Below are positions 8,958 through 18,168 of a stretch of DNA of 64,000 nt, piece after piece. The position numbers and the translations under genes were made by a program. Position 1 is the stretch's first letter; the number at the start of each line of letters is the position of its first letter. This DNA comes from Methylomonas methanica MC09 (GTDB lineage Bacteria; Pseudomonadota; Gammaproteobacteria; Methylococcales; Methylomonadaceae). The DNA is taken from positions 2,356,001-2,420,000 of the forward strand of contig NC_015572.1 in NCBI RefSeq assembly GCF_000214665.1, read 5' to 3'. A model generated the notes under the pieces. It saw only the letters and a list, made by a program, of their open reading frames with translations. It searched no databases and was not told the origin of the DNA.

Positions 8958-9592
8958 AAAACCAACATCTGGTAAGTCCTGCTTCCATCCCCGGTTTTGA
9001 AAATATCAATAGATATTGGGACAAGGAAAATCAGATAGTCGCCGCGAAGTTATTGCCGGGCGATTATTACGTAACCACGGATAGTGAGATGATAACTACC
9101 GTACTCGGCTCTTGCGTGTCGGCATGTATTCGGGATAGGGTGCTGGGTATCGGCGGCATGAATCACTTTATGTTGCCGGAAACGAGTTCTTCGCGTTTAA
9201 ATTCCAGAGAAGAAGCGGTGGTTGGGTCGGCATTGCGTTATGGCAATTATGCAATGGAACATCTGATCAACACCATTTTGCAATTTGGAGGCAAGCGGAA
9301 GAATTTAGAAGTCAAATTGTTCGGTGGAGGGAAGGTTATCGCTACTTTAGGGGATGTTGGCTCAAGAAATATTGCATTTGTATTGGATTACGTCGATACG
9401 GAGGCGCTGGATTTGGTTTCTCAGGATATGGGCGATATTTATCCGCGTAAAGTTAACTATTATCCGCAAACAGGGCGAGTCAGAATGAAAAAAATCAAGG
9501 ATTTACACAATGAAACAATCGTGTTACGGGAAAAACAATACGGATCGCAAATTAAAAATATTTCGGTCGAAAGTAGCATAGAGCTTTTTTAG
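8954..9592 (+). CDS. cheD: Chemoreceptor glutamine deamidase CheD
   Basis: A 212-residue CheD, which deamidates receptor glutamines to glutamates. The catalytic pair is visible: Cys in VLGSCVSACIRD and His in GGMNHFMLPE. The glycine-rich VKLFGGGKVI segment also fits the family. The protein is longer than many CheDs because of a basic linker and a tail ending in ESSIELF. That ending closely resembles the ends of two other proteins in this region (VELF at 11868, IELF at 15533). Overlaps cheR and precedes cheB by 7 bp, so one operon. Confidence 0.94.
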   Translation: MKNQHLVSPASIPGFENINRYWDKENQIVAAKLLPGDYYVTTDSEMITTVLGSCVSACIRDRVLGIGGMNHFMLPETSSSRLNSREEAVVGSALRYGNYAMEHLINTILQFGGKRKNLEVKLFGGGKVIATLGDVGSRNIAFVLDYVDTEALDLVSQDMGDIYPRKVNYYPQTGRVRMKKIKDLHNETIVLREKQYGSQIKNISVESSIELF

Positions 9593-9599
9593 AGCCTAT

Positions 9600-10655
9600 A
9601 TGGAAAAGGTAAAGCTGCTGATAATTGACGACTCAGCCTTAATCAGACAAATGTTAAAGCAGATATTTAGTGAAGCCGAGGATATTGAAGTCGTTGGTAC
9701 CGCCAGCGACCCGCTCATCGCCAGAGATAAAATTAAAGCGTTAAATCCGGATGTATTAACCCTGGATGTGGAAATGCCGCGTATGGACGGCCTGACTTTC
9801 TTGCGGAATTTAATGCGGCTAAGACCTATGCCGGTCGTCATGATTTCTACCTTGACGGCAAAAGGTGCTGAAGTCACGCTTGAGGCGTTGGCCATGGGAG
9901 CGGTGGATTTCGTTGCCAAACCCAAAGCGGATGTTCCAAAAGCCTTGGAAGAGTACGCAGATGAAATTATTAACAAAGTACGCATGGCCGCCAAAGCTAA
10001 AGTCAAAGCCTTGGAAATCGCCAAGCCAATAGCGAATGGATTATCCGCCGCTCAGGTTCAATCGAACCCGAATCGGCACTTTAAAACCAGCGATAAAATC
10101 GTCGCGGTAGGTTCTTCAACGGGTGGAACCGAAGCGTTTAAGCAAGTCGTAAAAATGTTGCCCGCAAACGCCCCGGCGATGGTAGTTACCCAGCATTTAC
10201 CGGTTGCTTTTAGTGTGTCGTTTGCCAAACATGTCGATGAGGCGGGACCGATGAATGCCTGTATCGCCGCCGACGGGCAATTGATCCTGCCTGGGAACAT
10301 TTATATCGCTCCGGGCGATAAACATCTGCGCGTGGCCCGGGATGGCGCCCGCTATATTTGTCGTCTGGATGACGGGCCATTGGTAAATAGGCATAAACCT
10401 TCCGTGGAGGTTTTATTCGAATCCATGGCTGAAAATGTCGGTAAAAACGCGATAGGCGTTATGCTAACCGGCATGGGCGCCGACGGTGCCAAAGCCATGT
10501 TGCAAATGCGCAACGCGGGGGCTTATAACATTGTTCAGGACGAATCTTCATCCGTCGTTTGGGGGATGCCGGGCGAAGCCTATAAACAGGGAGCCGCGCA
10601 TCAGGTTTTACCCCTGGACAGTATCGCCGCGCGAATAATGTCGCTAATTAATTGA
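9600..10655 (+). CDS. cheB: Protein-glutamate methylesterase CheB
   Basis: A 351-residue CheB with an N-terminal receiver ([11 protein letters not shown], phosphoacceptor Asp in [12 protein letters not shown], Lys in [10 protein letters not shown]) and a C-terminal methylesterase. The catalytic triad is visible as Ser in [11 protein letters not shown], His in VVTQHLPV, and Asp in [13 protein letters not shown]. Phosphorylated by CheA, it removes methyl groups from receptors and opposes CheR. Confidence 0.96.
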   Translation: MEKVKLLIIDDSALIRQMLKQIFSEAEDIEVVGTASDPLIARDKIKALNPDVLTLDVEMPRMDGLTFLRNLMRLRPMPVVMISTLTAKGAEVTLEALAMGAVDFVAKPKADVPKALEEYADEIINKVRMAAKAKVKALEIAKPIANGLSAAQVQSNPNRHFKTSDKIVAVGSSTGGTEAFKQVVKMLPANAPAMVVTQHLPVAFSVSFAKHVDEAGPMNACIAADGQLILPGNIYIAPGDKHLRVARDGARYICRLDDGPLVNRHKPSVEVLFESMAENVGKNAIGVMLTGMGADGAKAMLQMRNAGAYNIVQDESSSVVWGMPGEAYKQGAAHQVLPLDSIAARIMSLIN

Positions 10656-10662
10656 TACAAAT

Positions 10663-11868
10663 ATGAACAAATTTCTAGTAACTAATCGCGGCTTACTTAT
10701 ATTTACAGTGCTGCTGGGGTTGTCGCCGCTCTTATTGCCGGCCGGATTTCAGGTTTGGTTTCCCATGCTGACGATTGCGTTGCTATGGATCAGAAAAGCC
10801 TTTGTTTTACATTTAGAACTGCAAAAAACCGCTGAGCTTAAGTTAAGTAGACTGGATGAAGATAAATTGAACCGTTGCATCGATCATTATGTGGCGGGTT
10901 TAGACAAATGCTTAGCCGAAGAAACCCTAAGGCTCAATAATGACCTGCAGCAGCTGAAGTCTATGGTGGCGGATGCAGTAAGAACCATGTCCAATAGTTT
11001 TAATAGTTTGCACCACTTAACCTCTGGCCAGTCCAGTATTGTCCACACATTGGTCAACGATTTGGATAGTTCTACCGCTAAAAAACAGGGCTCCATGAAT
11101 TTTCAGCAATTTGCCGAGGAAACCGACTTGGTACTGAGATTTTTCATTGACCATATTTTGCAAATTAGCAAACAAAGTATCGAAATGGTGGGTGTTATCA
11201 ATGACGTAGGATCCAACATGGCGCGCGTGGAAAAATTATTGGTGGATGTGCAAAAAATTGCCGACCAAACCAATCTATTGGCGCTCAATGCTGCAATTGA
11301 AGCCGCTCGTGCGGGCGAAGCCGGCAGAGGCTTCGCGGTGGTCGCGGACGAAGTGCGGAATTTGTCCAAAAATTCGGATAAATTCAGTGAAGAAATTAAA
11401 GTTGTGGTGAATGCATCTAAAAACAATATTCATCAGGCTCAATCCATTATTGAAACAATGGCATCCAAGGATATGAATATAGCCTTGAGTTCGAAAGAAA
11501 AAATCGACGACATGATGAGCGCTATCACCTTGATCAATACTAAGGTATCTAACAGTATTGTCGAGGTTTCGCGACTTACCGATAACGTTGAGATAACAGT
11601 CAATGACGCAGTTCGGGGACTACAGTTTGAGGATATGTGTCGGCAGCTAATAGAGTTTTTACAAGCGAATACCCAACATTTTCAAGCCATGGCCGATGAA
11701 GTGGCTATCGGCATGGGTATCTTTAAAACCACGGATAGTGCAAATTGGGAGCATCAGTTGAATGAAGGCATAAATCGTCTGCGGGCAATGCAAGAACAGT
11801 GGAGGACTACGGGTTCTAAAGTCGTATCGCAGTCTACGGTGGAAGAAGGCGATGTTGAGTTATTCTGA
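10663..11868 (+). CDS. Membrane receptor-like (MCP) protein with a CheZ-like D-x-x-x-Q helix
   Basis: A 401-residue protein with two hydrophobic segments at the N-terminus (about 9-28 and 30-48) and no recognisable sensor domain. The helix hairpin carries the MCP signature tip [18 protein letters not shown] (near 198-215). After the hairpin, [14 protein letters not shown] contains D324 and Q328 spaced as the catalytic D143/Q147 of E. coli CheZ, and the protein ends in EEGDVELF, resembling the acidic, Phe-ending CheY-binding tail of CheZ. I therefore suspect a receptor fused to a CheY-P phosphatase function. The MCP assignment is firm; the phosphatase part is inference. Starts 7 bp after cheB. 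Confidence 0.85.
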   Translation: MNKFLVTNRGLLIFTVLLGLSPLLLPAGFQVWFPMLTIALLWIRKAFVLHLELQKTAELKLSRLDEDKLNRCIDHYVAGLDKCLAEETLRLNNDLQQLKSMVADAVRTMSNSFNSLHHLTSGQSSIVHTLVNDLDSSTAKKQGSMNFQQFAEETDLVLRFFIDHILQISKQSIEMVGVINDVGSNMARVEKLLVDVQKIADQTNLLALNAAIEAARAGEAGRGFAVVADEVRNLSKNSDKFSEEIKVVVNASKNNIHQAQSIIETMASKDMNIALSSKEKIDDMMSAITLINTKVSNSIVEVSRLTDNVEITVNDAVRGLQFEDMCRQLIEFLQANTQHFQAMADEVAIGMGIFKTTDSANWEHQLNEGINRLRAMQEQWRTTGSKVVSQSTVEEGDVELF

Positions 11869-11899
11869 ATGCATATTTACCGATTCCTGGGGGAATTAA

Positions 11900-12199
11900 A
11901 TGAGTTTTGAGACAAAAATTGAGTCCGGTATCCTATATATCAAAATCAGTGGCCGATTCGACTTTAGCTTACACAAGGAGTTTAGGGATGCTTCAAACCA
12001 ATTCGTGCCTGATATTAAAAAGATAGAAGTCGACTTGTCTAAAACCGATTATTTAGATAGCTCCGCGCTGGGTATGCTGTTGATTTTGCGCGATAAGGCT
12101 GCTGGTAACAAAGATGCGGTTGTGATTAAAGGGGCAACCGCGGATGTAAAAAAAATCCTTCAAATCGCTAATTTTGATAAGCTTTTTACAGTTAGTTAA
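11900..12199 (+). CDS. STAS-domain protein, anti-sigma-factor-antagonist type
   Basis: A 99-residue single STAS domain. It has the SpoIIAA-like loop KTDYLDSSALGMLLILRD, where the first Ser after Asp is the usual phosphorylation site of anti-anti-sigma factors. A GGGGG-rich ribosome binding site (gggggaat) precedes ATG 11900. It closes the chemotaxis operon 31 bp after the receptor-like gene. No partner kinase of the RsbW type is visible in the window, so whether it acts in partner switching or as a structural part of the signalling complex is unknown. Confidence 0.88.
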   Translation: MSFETKIESGILYIKISGRFDFSLHKEFRDASNQFVPDIKKIEVDLSKTDYLDSSALGMLLILRDKAAGNKDAVVIKGATADVKKILQIANFDKLFTVS

Positions 12200-12263
12200 T
12201 TTGCATCCTTTGCAAGTACTTATAAAAACATAAAGCTGCTTGTTTTCAAGCCAATAATTATAA

Positions 12264-13385
12264 ATGAGTAAACAAACCAATTTTTCAAATCTCGATTTTG
12301 TCAGGGACTTTTTTCATCGATTTTTACCCAATTCACAAGTTGTTTCATTAGCCATAAGTCTGATTGTCGGGTCGGCATTAATCTACTGTTTGTCCGGGCT
12401 GTTAATGCCGGTTTTTGCTTCAATTATTCTCGCCTACCTGCTTGAAGGACTGGTAGCAAAAGCGGAGCGCCGGTCTGTGCCGAGAATTGTTGCCGTGCAT
12501 GTGGTGTTTTTTGCGTTTTTAACCCTATTGGGTTTTATCTTATTTGTGCTGGTGCCCATGGTATCGGAGCAAACCGTCCAATTGGTGCAGCGCATCCCAG
12601 AAATGGTATCCAGCGCGCAAAGCGAAATCATGCGGCTGCCGGAAATTTATCCGGAATTCATTACGCAAGCGCGTATTAGAGAAATCATGTTTTCCATTCA
12701 GCAGGATTTGCTGAAATATGGACAAAATGTAATTTCGGGGTCGGCACAATCGTTTGCCGGCCTACTGGCGGCGGTGATTTATTTGTTCCTGGTGCCGATG
12801 ATGGTGTTTTTCTGTCTGAAGGATAAAGCGTTATTAGTCGGGTGGTTTGCGCAGTTTTTCCCGAAGGATATGACGTTAACCATGCGGGTTTGGCGGGAAG
12901 TTGACTCGCAAATTGCAAATTATGTGAGGGGTAAATTTGTCGAGGTCTTTATTCTGTGGGCAGCCAGCTACCTGACGTTCGCCATGCTGAACTTAAATTA
13001 TGCGATGTTGTTGGCTGTATTGATGGGGCTGTCGGTGGTGATTCCGTACGTGGGAGCGACGTTGGTTACCTTTCCGGTATTGGGGGTTGCCTATGTGCAG
13101 TGGGGGGTCGGCGGCGGGGACCAATTTATGTATGTGCTGATAGCGTACTCAGTCATTCAAGCCATCGACGGCGTGGTGCTGGTACCGTTATTGTTTTCTG
13201 AAGCGGTCAATCTGCACCCGATCGCCATTGTGGTGGCGATTTTGTTTTTCGGCGGCTTGTGGGGCTTTTGGGGCGTGTTTTTTGCCATCCCGCTGGCTAC
13301 GCTGGTTAACGCGGTGTTAACCGCATGGCCGCGGGCAGGGCAGGTCTCTGTCGATCAGAGCGACTATAAATTGTCCGACGCGTAA
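12264..13385 (+). CDS. AI-2E family (PerM/UPF0118) membrane transporter
   Basis: A 373-residue polytopic inner-membrane protein. It has a hydrophobic N-terminal pair, a soluble helical stretch (about 105-155, QRIPEMVSSAQSEIMRLPEI), then at least five further hydrophobic segments with the family's glycine-rich VIPYVGATLVTFPV and a P-I-A-I-V-V-A-I-L-F-F-G-G-L-W-G-F segment. Members export or transport small molecules (autoinducer-2, Na+); the substrate cannot be told. The gene ends convergently with phoH-like, overlapping it by 22 bp. Confidence 0.9.
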   Translation: MSKQTNFSNLDFVRDFFHRFLPNSQVVSLAISLIVGSALIYCLSGLLMPVFASIILAYLLEGLVAKAERRSVPRIVAVHVVFFAFLTLLGFILFVLVPMVSEQTVQLVQRIPEMVSSAQSEIMRLPEIYPEFITQARIREIMFSIQQDLLKYGQNVISGSAQSFAGLLAAVIYLFLVPMMVFFCLKDKALLVGWFAQFFPKDMTLTMRVWREVDSQIANYVRGKFVEVFILWAASYLTFAMLNLNYAMLLAVLMGLSVVIPYVGATLVTFPVLGVAYVQWGVGGGDQFMYVLIAYSVIQAIDGVVLVPLLFSEAVNLHPIAIVVAILFFGGLWGFWGVFFAIPLATLVNAVLTAWPRAGQVSVDQSDYKLSDA

Positions 13386-14779
13386 TCCGCCAAGCGCGAA
13401 CGTTCGCCCCGTTTCAAGGTAATATGTGCGCTATTCTCCCAGCCTTTGAAACGATCCACCACATAGGTCAAGCCTGAGCTGGTGGCGGTGAGATAGGGGG
13501 TGTCGATCTGTGACAGGTTGCCTATACAAATGATTTTGGTACCCGGTCCGGCCCGGGTAATCAGGGTTTTCATTTGTTTGGGCGTTAAGTTTTGTGCTTC
13601 GTCGATTATCAAATACCGGTTTAAAAAAGTTCTGCCGCGCATGAAATTCAGCGAGCGTATTTTGACCCGGTTCATCATCATATTTTGCGATGCCCCTTGT
13701 TCCCAGTCGGTAGTGCCGGAACGGCTGCCCAGTAATTCCAGGTTGTCCATCAGAGCGCCCATCCAGGGTGCCATTTTTTCTTCTTCGGAACCTGGTAGGA
13801 AGCCTATGTCTTCGCCTACCGGCATGGTTTCCCGGGTCATGATGATTTCCAGAAACGCTTTGTGTTCCATGGTTAAGGATAAGCCGGCCGCCAACGCCAA
13901 TAAGGTCTTTCCGGTTCCGGCCGCGCCCAGCAGAGTTACAAAATCGATGTCGGGATCGAGCAGCGCATTTAAGGCGAAATTTTGTTCGCGGTTCTTGGCC
14001 GTGACTCCCCAGACGCTATGATGTTTGGTACGAAAGTCCTGAGCCAGTTGCAAGACGGCTGTTTCCCCGTCGCAAGTTTTTACCAGCGCTTCGAAACCTG
14101 ACTCATCATCGATATACAGAAATTGATTCGGATACCAATCGGCGACGTGCGGGCCGTGGATGCGGTAAAACGTTTGATTGTTTTCCTGCCAGGATTCCAT
14201 TTTACTGCCATGCTCTTCCCAAAAATCCGCTTCCAAGGCAGTGGCACCGCTATACAGTAAATCGATGTCTTCTATGGTCTGATCGTTGTGATAATCCTCG
14301 GCATTGATTTGCAGCGCAGCGGCCTTGATGCGCATGTTGATGTCTTTGGACACCAGAATGACATTCACGTCCGGGTATTCTTTGCTGAGTGCCAGCACAA
14401 TGCTCAAAATAGAATTGTCGGCGATCTGACCGGGCAGGTCATCGGGCAACAGATGCTTCAATTGCCGGGTCTGAAAATAAAGACGTCCGGGGGTCTCTGT
14501 ATTACTACCGGCGGGGCCGTGCTCAATGCGGGAAAGCGGCAATCCTTCGTTGATAGTGTGTTGATCGGCATCGCGTATCAATTCGTCCATGAACCGGCTC
14601 ACTTGGCGTACATTGCGCGAAACATCCGAAATGCCTTTTTTGGCATGGTCCAGTTCTTCCAGCACCACCATGGGAATAAAAAGATTGTGTTCCTGGAAGC
14701 GGAAAATAGAGGCAGGATCATGCATTAATACGTTGGTATCCAGCACGAACAGTTTTTTGCTAGTGGAATGAATATTCAT
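13364..14779 (-). CDS. PhoH family ATPase with N-terminal PIN domain
   Basis: A 471-residue protein of the PIN-PhoH (PhoH2/YlaK-like) type. The PIN ribonuclease domain has KLFVLDTNVLMHDP with the first catalytic Asp, then VVLEELD and the later acidic SKDINMRIKA. The C-terminal PhoH ATPase has Walker A TLLGAAGTGKTLLALAAG and Walker B YLIIDEAQNLTPKQMKTL. In characterised homologues this pair unwinds and degrades RNA. It is transcribed away from the CheZ-like gene and convergently with the upstream transporter. Confidence 0.93.
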   Translation of the reverse strand: MNIHSTSKKLFVLDTNVLMHDPASIFRFQEHNLFIPMVVLEELDHAKKGISDVSRNVRQVSRFMDELIRDADQHTINEGLPLSRIEHGPAGSNTETPGRLYFQTRQLKHLLPDDLPGQIADNSILSIVLALSKEYPDVNVILVSKDINMRIKAAALQINAEDYHNDQTIEDIDLLYSGATALEADFWEEHGSKMESWQENNQTFYRIHGPHVADWYPNQFLYIDDESGFEALVKTCDGETAVLQLAQDFRTKHHSVWGVTAKNREQNFALNALLDPDIDFVTLLGAAGTGKTLLALAAGLSLTMEHKAFLEIIMTRETMPVGEDIGFLPGSEEEKMAPWMGALMDNLELLGSRSGTTDWEQGASQNMMMNRVKIRSLNFMRGRTFLNRYLIIDEAQNLTPKQMKTLITRAGPGTKIICIGNLSQIDTPYLTATSSGLTYVVDRFKGWENSAHITLKRGERSRLADYASDNL

Positions 14780-14993
14780 GGCGTCCTTGGGTATTTAGGT
14801 CTAATTGTTATTTATCGTATGCCTCGGCGTATTTCTACTCTATCTGCCAAGTGGACGTCAACTCAGGCGAATAAATGACCGGCAATGGCTCTCACTAATG
14901 CGTGCGTGGTTTGTATTGCGGGGGTAATTACAATAGAATGCCGCGTTGGCAAATTGTGCGGCTTACTTTTTTAACATTTTCTGGTGTCCAACA

Positions 14994-15533
14994 ATGAGTT
15001 TTTCAGGATCAAACCAACCGGATTTGGATTGGAGCCAAATCAGAGAAACCGTCAAGCTGTTAGCTGTTTCTGTGGCCCAGGTTGAAGGCAGCATGCGAAT
15101 CGGCGACGAATCGGTCAACGTGTTAACTGCGGCCTTTACCGAAATGGTGGCTGATATGAATGCGATTCGGAACCTTTTGAACTCATTTGAGCCCAGCGAA
15201 CAGCGCGACGAGGCATTAATCCACTGTTCGGCAACCCAGGAAAAAATCAATTCATCCATCGTTGCTTTTCAGTTTTACGATCGGTTGCAGCAGTGTCTGC
15301 AGCACGTGTCGGTTGGGCTAAAAGGCTTATCCGCCATCATTGAAAGTCCCAGCCGATTATACAACCCGGCCGAATGGTATGGCTTTCAAGAGCAAATACG
15401 CGGACGCTACACCATGGAATCTGAAAAAATCATGTTCGATGCGATTCATCAGGGCAAAAGCATAGAAGAGGCTTTAGCTTTGGCAAATGACTTCGATGGC
15501 AAAGCGGCTGACGACGAGATTGAACTTTTTTAA
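14994..15533 (+). CDS. CheZ-like CheY-P phosphatase candidate
   Basis: A 179-residue, largely helical protein. The segment AFQFYDRLQQCLQHV carries D96 and Q100, the D-x-x-x-Q spacing of CheZ phosphatases (D143 and Q147 in E. coli). The protein ends in AADDEIELF, an acidic tail finishing in Leu-Phe like the CheY-binding peptide of CheZ. No canonical cheZ exists in the chemotaxis operon 3 kb upstream, so this may supply the phosphatase. ATG 14994 is preferred; an earlier in-frame ATG at 14946 would add 16 residues rich in Cys and Phe. It is annotated here on motif and context, not on full-length similarity. Confidence 0.65.
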   Translation: MSFSGSNQPDLDWSQIRETVKLLAVSVAQVEGSMRIGDESVNVLTAAFTEMVADMNAIRNLLNSFEPSEQRDEALIHCSATQEKINSSIVAFQFYDRLQQCLQHVSVGLKGLSAIIESPSRLYNPAEWYGFQEQIRGRYTMESEKIMFDAIHQGKSIEEALALANDFDGKAADDEIELF

Positions 15534-15558
15534 TTGTTATAGGCATCTGACGTTTTAA

Positions 15559-16230
15559 ATGAAGAACAAAGTCCTGATATACCTTTTTCCTGTTTTCCTA
15601 TTAGGCACGGGGTGTACTACCGTTTATGATCAGCCACCAAAGCCCGTTGCTAAAATTGTCAAACCCAAGCCGTTGCCGCCTCGTGTGCCAGTCCAAAAAC
15701 CGCCGCGTTATCCCACAAAAAAACAACTGCCCGGAACGGCGACTTACCCTATAGACGACGGTAAAAACAATTTTAAAGTAGAACCCAGTCAGCCGGCATT
15801 CGGGACGGAGCCGCTGGCGCCATTGACTGACACGGCCCCCGCGCCGGGCGTACCGGCACTGCCGGCTTTCGCCGTCGAAGAAGCCCGTATACCCACGGGT
15901 ACGCCACCCGCGGTAGTGGCATTGTTGACCGAAGCCGATCGTAATCGCGCCTCGGGTAATCTGGACGCTGCCGTGGTATCCACCGAGCGAGCGTTGCGGA
16001 TCGATTCTCGCAACCCCACGCTTACCTATAAATTGGCGCAACTCAGAATTAAGCAAAATAAACCGCAACTGGCTGAGGAATTAGCGGGCAAAGCCGCGTT
16101 ATTGGCGGGCGCCGATCTGGATTTAAAACGCAAAAGCTGGTTGCTGATTGCCGAGGCCCGGCGTATGCAACAAAACTATCGAGGTGCCAAAGAGGCAAAA
16201 GCCAAATCGGAAAGTTTTTTCGGCCGTTGA
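15559..16230 (+). CDS. Lipoprotein with TPR-like repeats
   Basis: A 223-residue putative lipoprotein: MKNKVLIYLFPVFLLGTGCT gives a signal peptide with a lipobox (L-G-T-G-C). A proline-rich linker (about 25-100, PKPLPPRVPVQKPPRYP) follows, then helical tetratricopeptide-like repeats from about 115 (ALLTEADRNRASGNLDAAVV; PTLTYKLAQLRIKQNKPQLA). Probably a periplasmic scaffold anchored in the outer membrane. It follows the CheZ-like gene by 25 bp and precedes the helicase gene by 15 bp. Specific function unknown. Confidence 0.8.
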   Translation: MKNKVLIYLFPVFLLGTGCTTVYDQPPKPVAKIVKPKPLPPRVPVQKPPRYPTKKQLPGTATYPIDDGKNNFKVEPSQPAFGTEPLAPLTDTAPAPGVPALPAFAVEEARIPTGTPPAVVALLTEADRNRASGNLDAAVVSTERALRIDSRNPTLTYKLAQLRIKQNKPQLAEELAGKAALLAGADLDLKRKSWLLIAEARRMQQNYRGAKEAKAKSESFFGR

Positions 16231-16245
16231 TGATGCAAGCTTGCT

Positions 16246-18168
16246 GTGATTGATCTCACCGAGATATTCGGCAGTGACGGTGCATTGGCAAATGTTATAT
16301 CGGCCTATTCGCCGCGTGCCGGGCAGATGGAAATGGCGCAATCGATCGCCGATGCGATTGAAAGCCAGCAGCATTTGATTGCCGAGGCCGGCACCGGCAC
16401 CGGTAAAACCTTTGCGTATCTGATTCCGGCGATTTTGTCCCGCAAGAAAGTTATCGTTTCCACCGGCACTAAAAACTTGCAGGATCAATTGTTCAATAAA
16501 GACCTGCCGCTGATCCGTAAGGCGTTGCCGCGTTTGCCGTTCAAAGCCAGCTTGTTGAAAGGGCGTGCCAATTATTTGTGCACGTATCGATTGGAACACG
16601 CCTTGAATTCAGCGTTCGGCTACAGCAAGGAAGACGCCGCAGCATTGGCGCAAATCAAGGCTTGGTCCAAACGTACTAAAGCCGGCGACGTTTCGGAAGT
16701 GGTGGATGTGCACGACGGCGACCCCGTGTGGTTTCATGCCACGTCTACCGCCGATAATTGTCTGGGGCAGAACTGCCCGGATTATGCCGACTGCTTTTTG
16801 ACCAAGGCCCGCAAACAGGCGCAGGAAGCCGAAATTGTAGTGGTGAACCATCACCTGTTGTGCGCGGACTGGTCGATACGCGAAATCGGTTTCGGCGAAT
16901 TACTGCCGGATGCTGAAGTGGTCATCATCGACGAGGCGCATCAATTGGCCGATACGGCGTCCAATTTCTTGGGCGTAACGCTCAGCGGCAAGCAATTGAC
17001 CGATCTAGCCGACGATACTTTGGCCGAATATTTTACCGACGCCAAGGATATGCCGGACTTACGGACTGCTTGCGAAGATCTGCAATTGGAGGTCAAGGAC
17101 ATGCGTCTGGCGTTTGGTCTGGAATTGCGCCGCGGCGATTGGCAGGATATCGAAACCAATCCCAAAATAGCCGGCGCATTGGAGTCACTACAAAAACAAC
17201 TGGCTCGGCTCACTAATCAACTGGAACGTGCTTCGGTGCGCAGTAAAGGCTTGGAATCCTGTTTCGATAGAGCGGAAACGTTGGACATGCAACTGGAAAC
17301 CCTGATTAACGACAAGGATGGACAGTGGATCAAATGGTACGAAACCTACAGTAAGTCGTTTACCCTCAGTCGCACGCCGTTGGATATTGCCAAAGAGTTT
17401 CGGGGCTTTATGGCCCGACACAAAGCCAGCTGGATCTTTACCTCGGCCACCTTAAGCGTGGCGAACAATTTCGTGCATTTTTCCAAAAGCCTGGGCTTAA
17501 GTAGTGAATTGGGGCGCAGCTGGGATAGTCCATTCGATTATCCGAACCAGGCTTTGTTTTATCACCCTAAGGGGCTGCCGCAACCCAGCGATCCGGCGTT
17601 TACCGACAAAATAGTCGAGTTTGCGCTGCCGGTTTTGGAAGCCAGTCGCGGCAGAGCGTTTTTTCTGTTTACCAGTCACCGGGCCTTACAGCGCGCGGCA
17701 CAGCTGCTGGAAGGTAAAATCGACCACCCTTTGCTGGTACAAGGCAGTCGCTCCAAAGGCGTATTGCTGGATCAGTTCAAAGAGCTGGGTAATGCGGTAC
17801 TACTGGCAACCGCCAGTTTCTGGGAAGGCGTGGATGTACGCGGTGATGCCCTGTCTTGTGTGATTATCGACAAACTGCCGTTCGCGTCGCCGGGTGATCC
17901 GGTGTTGAAGGCGCGGATGAACGCCTTGGAAAAGCAAGGCCGCAATCCGTTTTTCGAACAGCAATTACCTACGGCGATCATCATGCTGCGGCAAGGGGTG
18001 GGGCGGTTGATTCGGGATGTCAACGATAGGGGCGTATTAATGGTCTGCGATCCGCGTTTGTTGAAAAAGTCTTATGGGCAAATGTTTTTGGATAGTGTGC
18101 CTGCCATGAAACGCAGCCGGGATATCGAAGACGTGCGGCGGTTTTTCGCCAGCGAGGAACAGCAGTGA
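16246..18168 (+). CDS. ATP-dependent helicase of the DinG/YoaA (XPD-like) family
   Basis: A 640-residue superfamily 2 helicase. Walker A is EAGTGTGKTFAYLIPA (near residue 46), the DEAH box is VVIIDEAHQLADT, and the later motif is TASFWEGVDVRGD with Q-x-x-G-R-x-I-R near the end (RQGVGRLIR). Four cysteines (NYLCTYRLE; CLGQNCPDYADC) are placed to hold the iron-sulfur cluster of this family. Length fits E. coli YoaA (636). Role: DNA damage tolerance and unwinding 5' to 3'. The GTG start at 16246 is the most upstream in-frame start. The stop overlaps tsaB (GTGA). Confidence 0.92.
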   Translation: MIDLTEIFGSDGALANVISAYSPRAGQMEMAQSIADAIESQQHLIAEAGTGTGKTFAYLIPAILSRKKVIVSTGTKNLQDQLFNKDLPLIRKALPRLPFKASLLKGRANYLCTYRLEHALNSAFGYSKEDAAALAQIKAWSKRTKAGDVSEVVDVHDGDPVWFHATSTADNCLGQNCPDYADCFLTKARKQAQEAEIVVVNHHLLCADWSIREIGFGELLPDAEVVIIDEAHQLADTASNFLGVTLSGKQLTDLADDTLAEYFTDAKDMPDLRTACEDLQLEVKDMRLAFGLELRRGDWQDIETNPKIAGALESLQKQLARLTNQLERASVRSKGLESCFDRAETLDMQLETLINDKDGQWIKWYETYSKSFTLSRTPLDIAKEFRGFMARHKASWIFTSATLSVANNFVHFSKSLGLSSELGRSWDSPFDYPNQALFYHPKGLPQPSDPAFTDKIVEFALPVLEASRGRAFFLFTSHRALQRAAQLLEGKIDHPLLVQGSRSKGVLLDQFKELGNAVLLATASFWEGVDVRGDALSCVIIDKLPFASPGDPVLKARMNALEKQGRNPFFEQQLPTAIIMLRQGVGRLIRDVNDRGVLMVCDPRLLKKSYGQMFLDSVPAMKRSRDIEDVRRFFASEEQQ

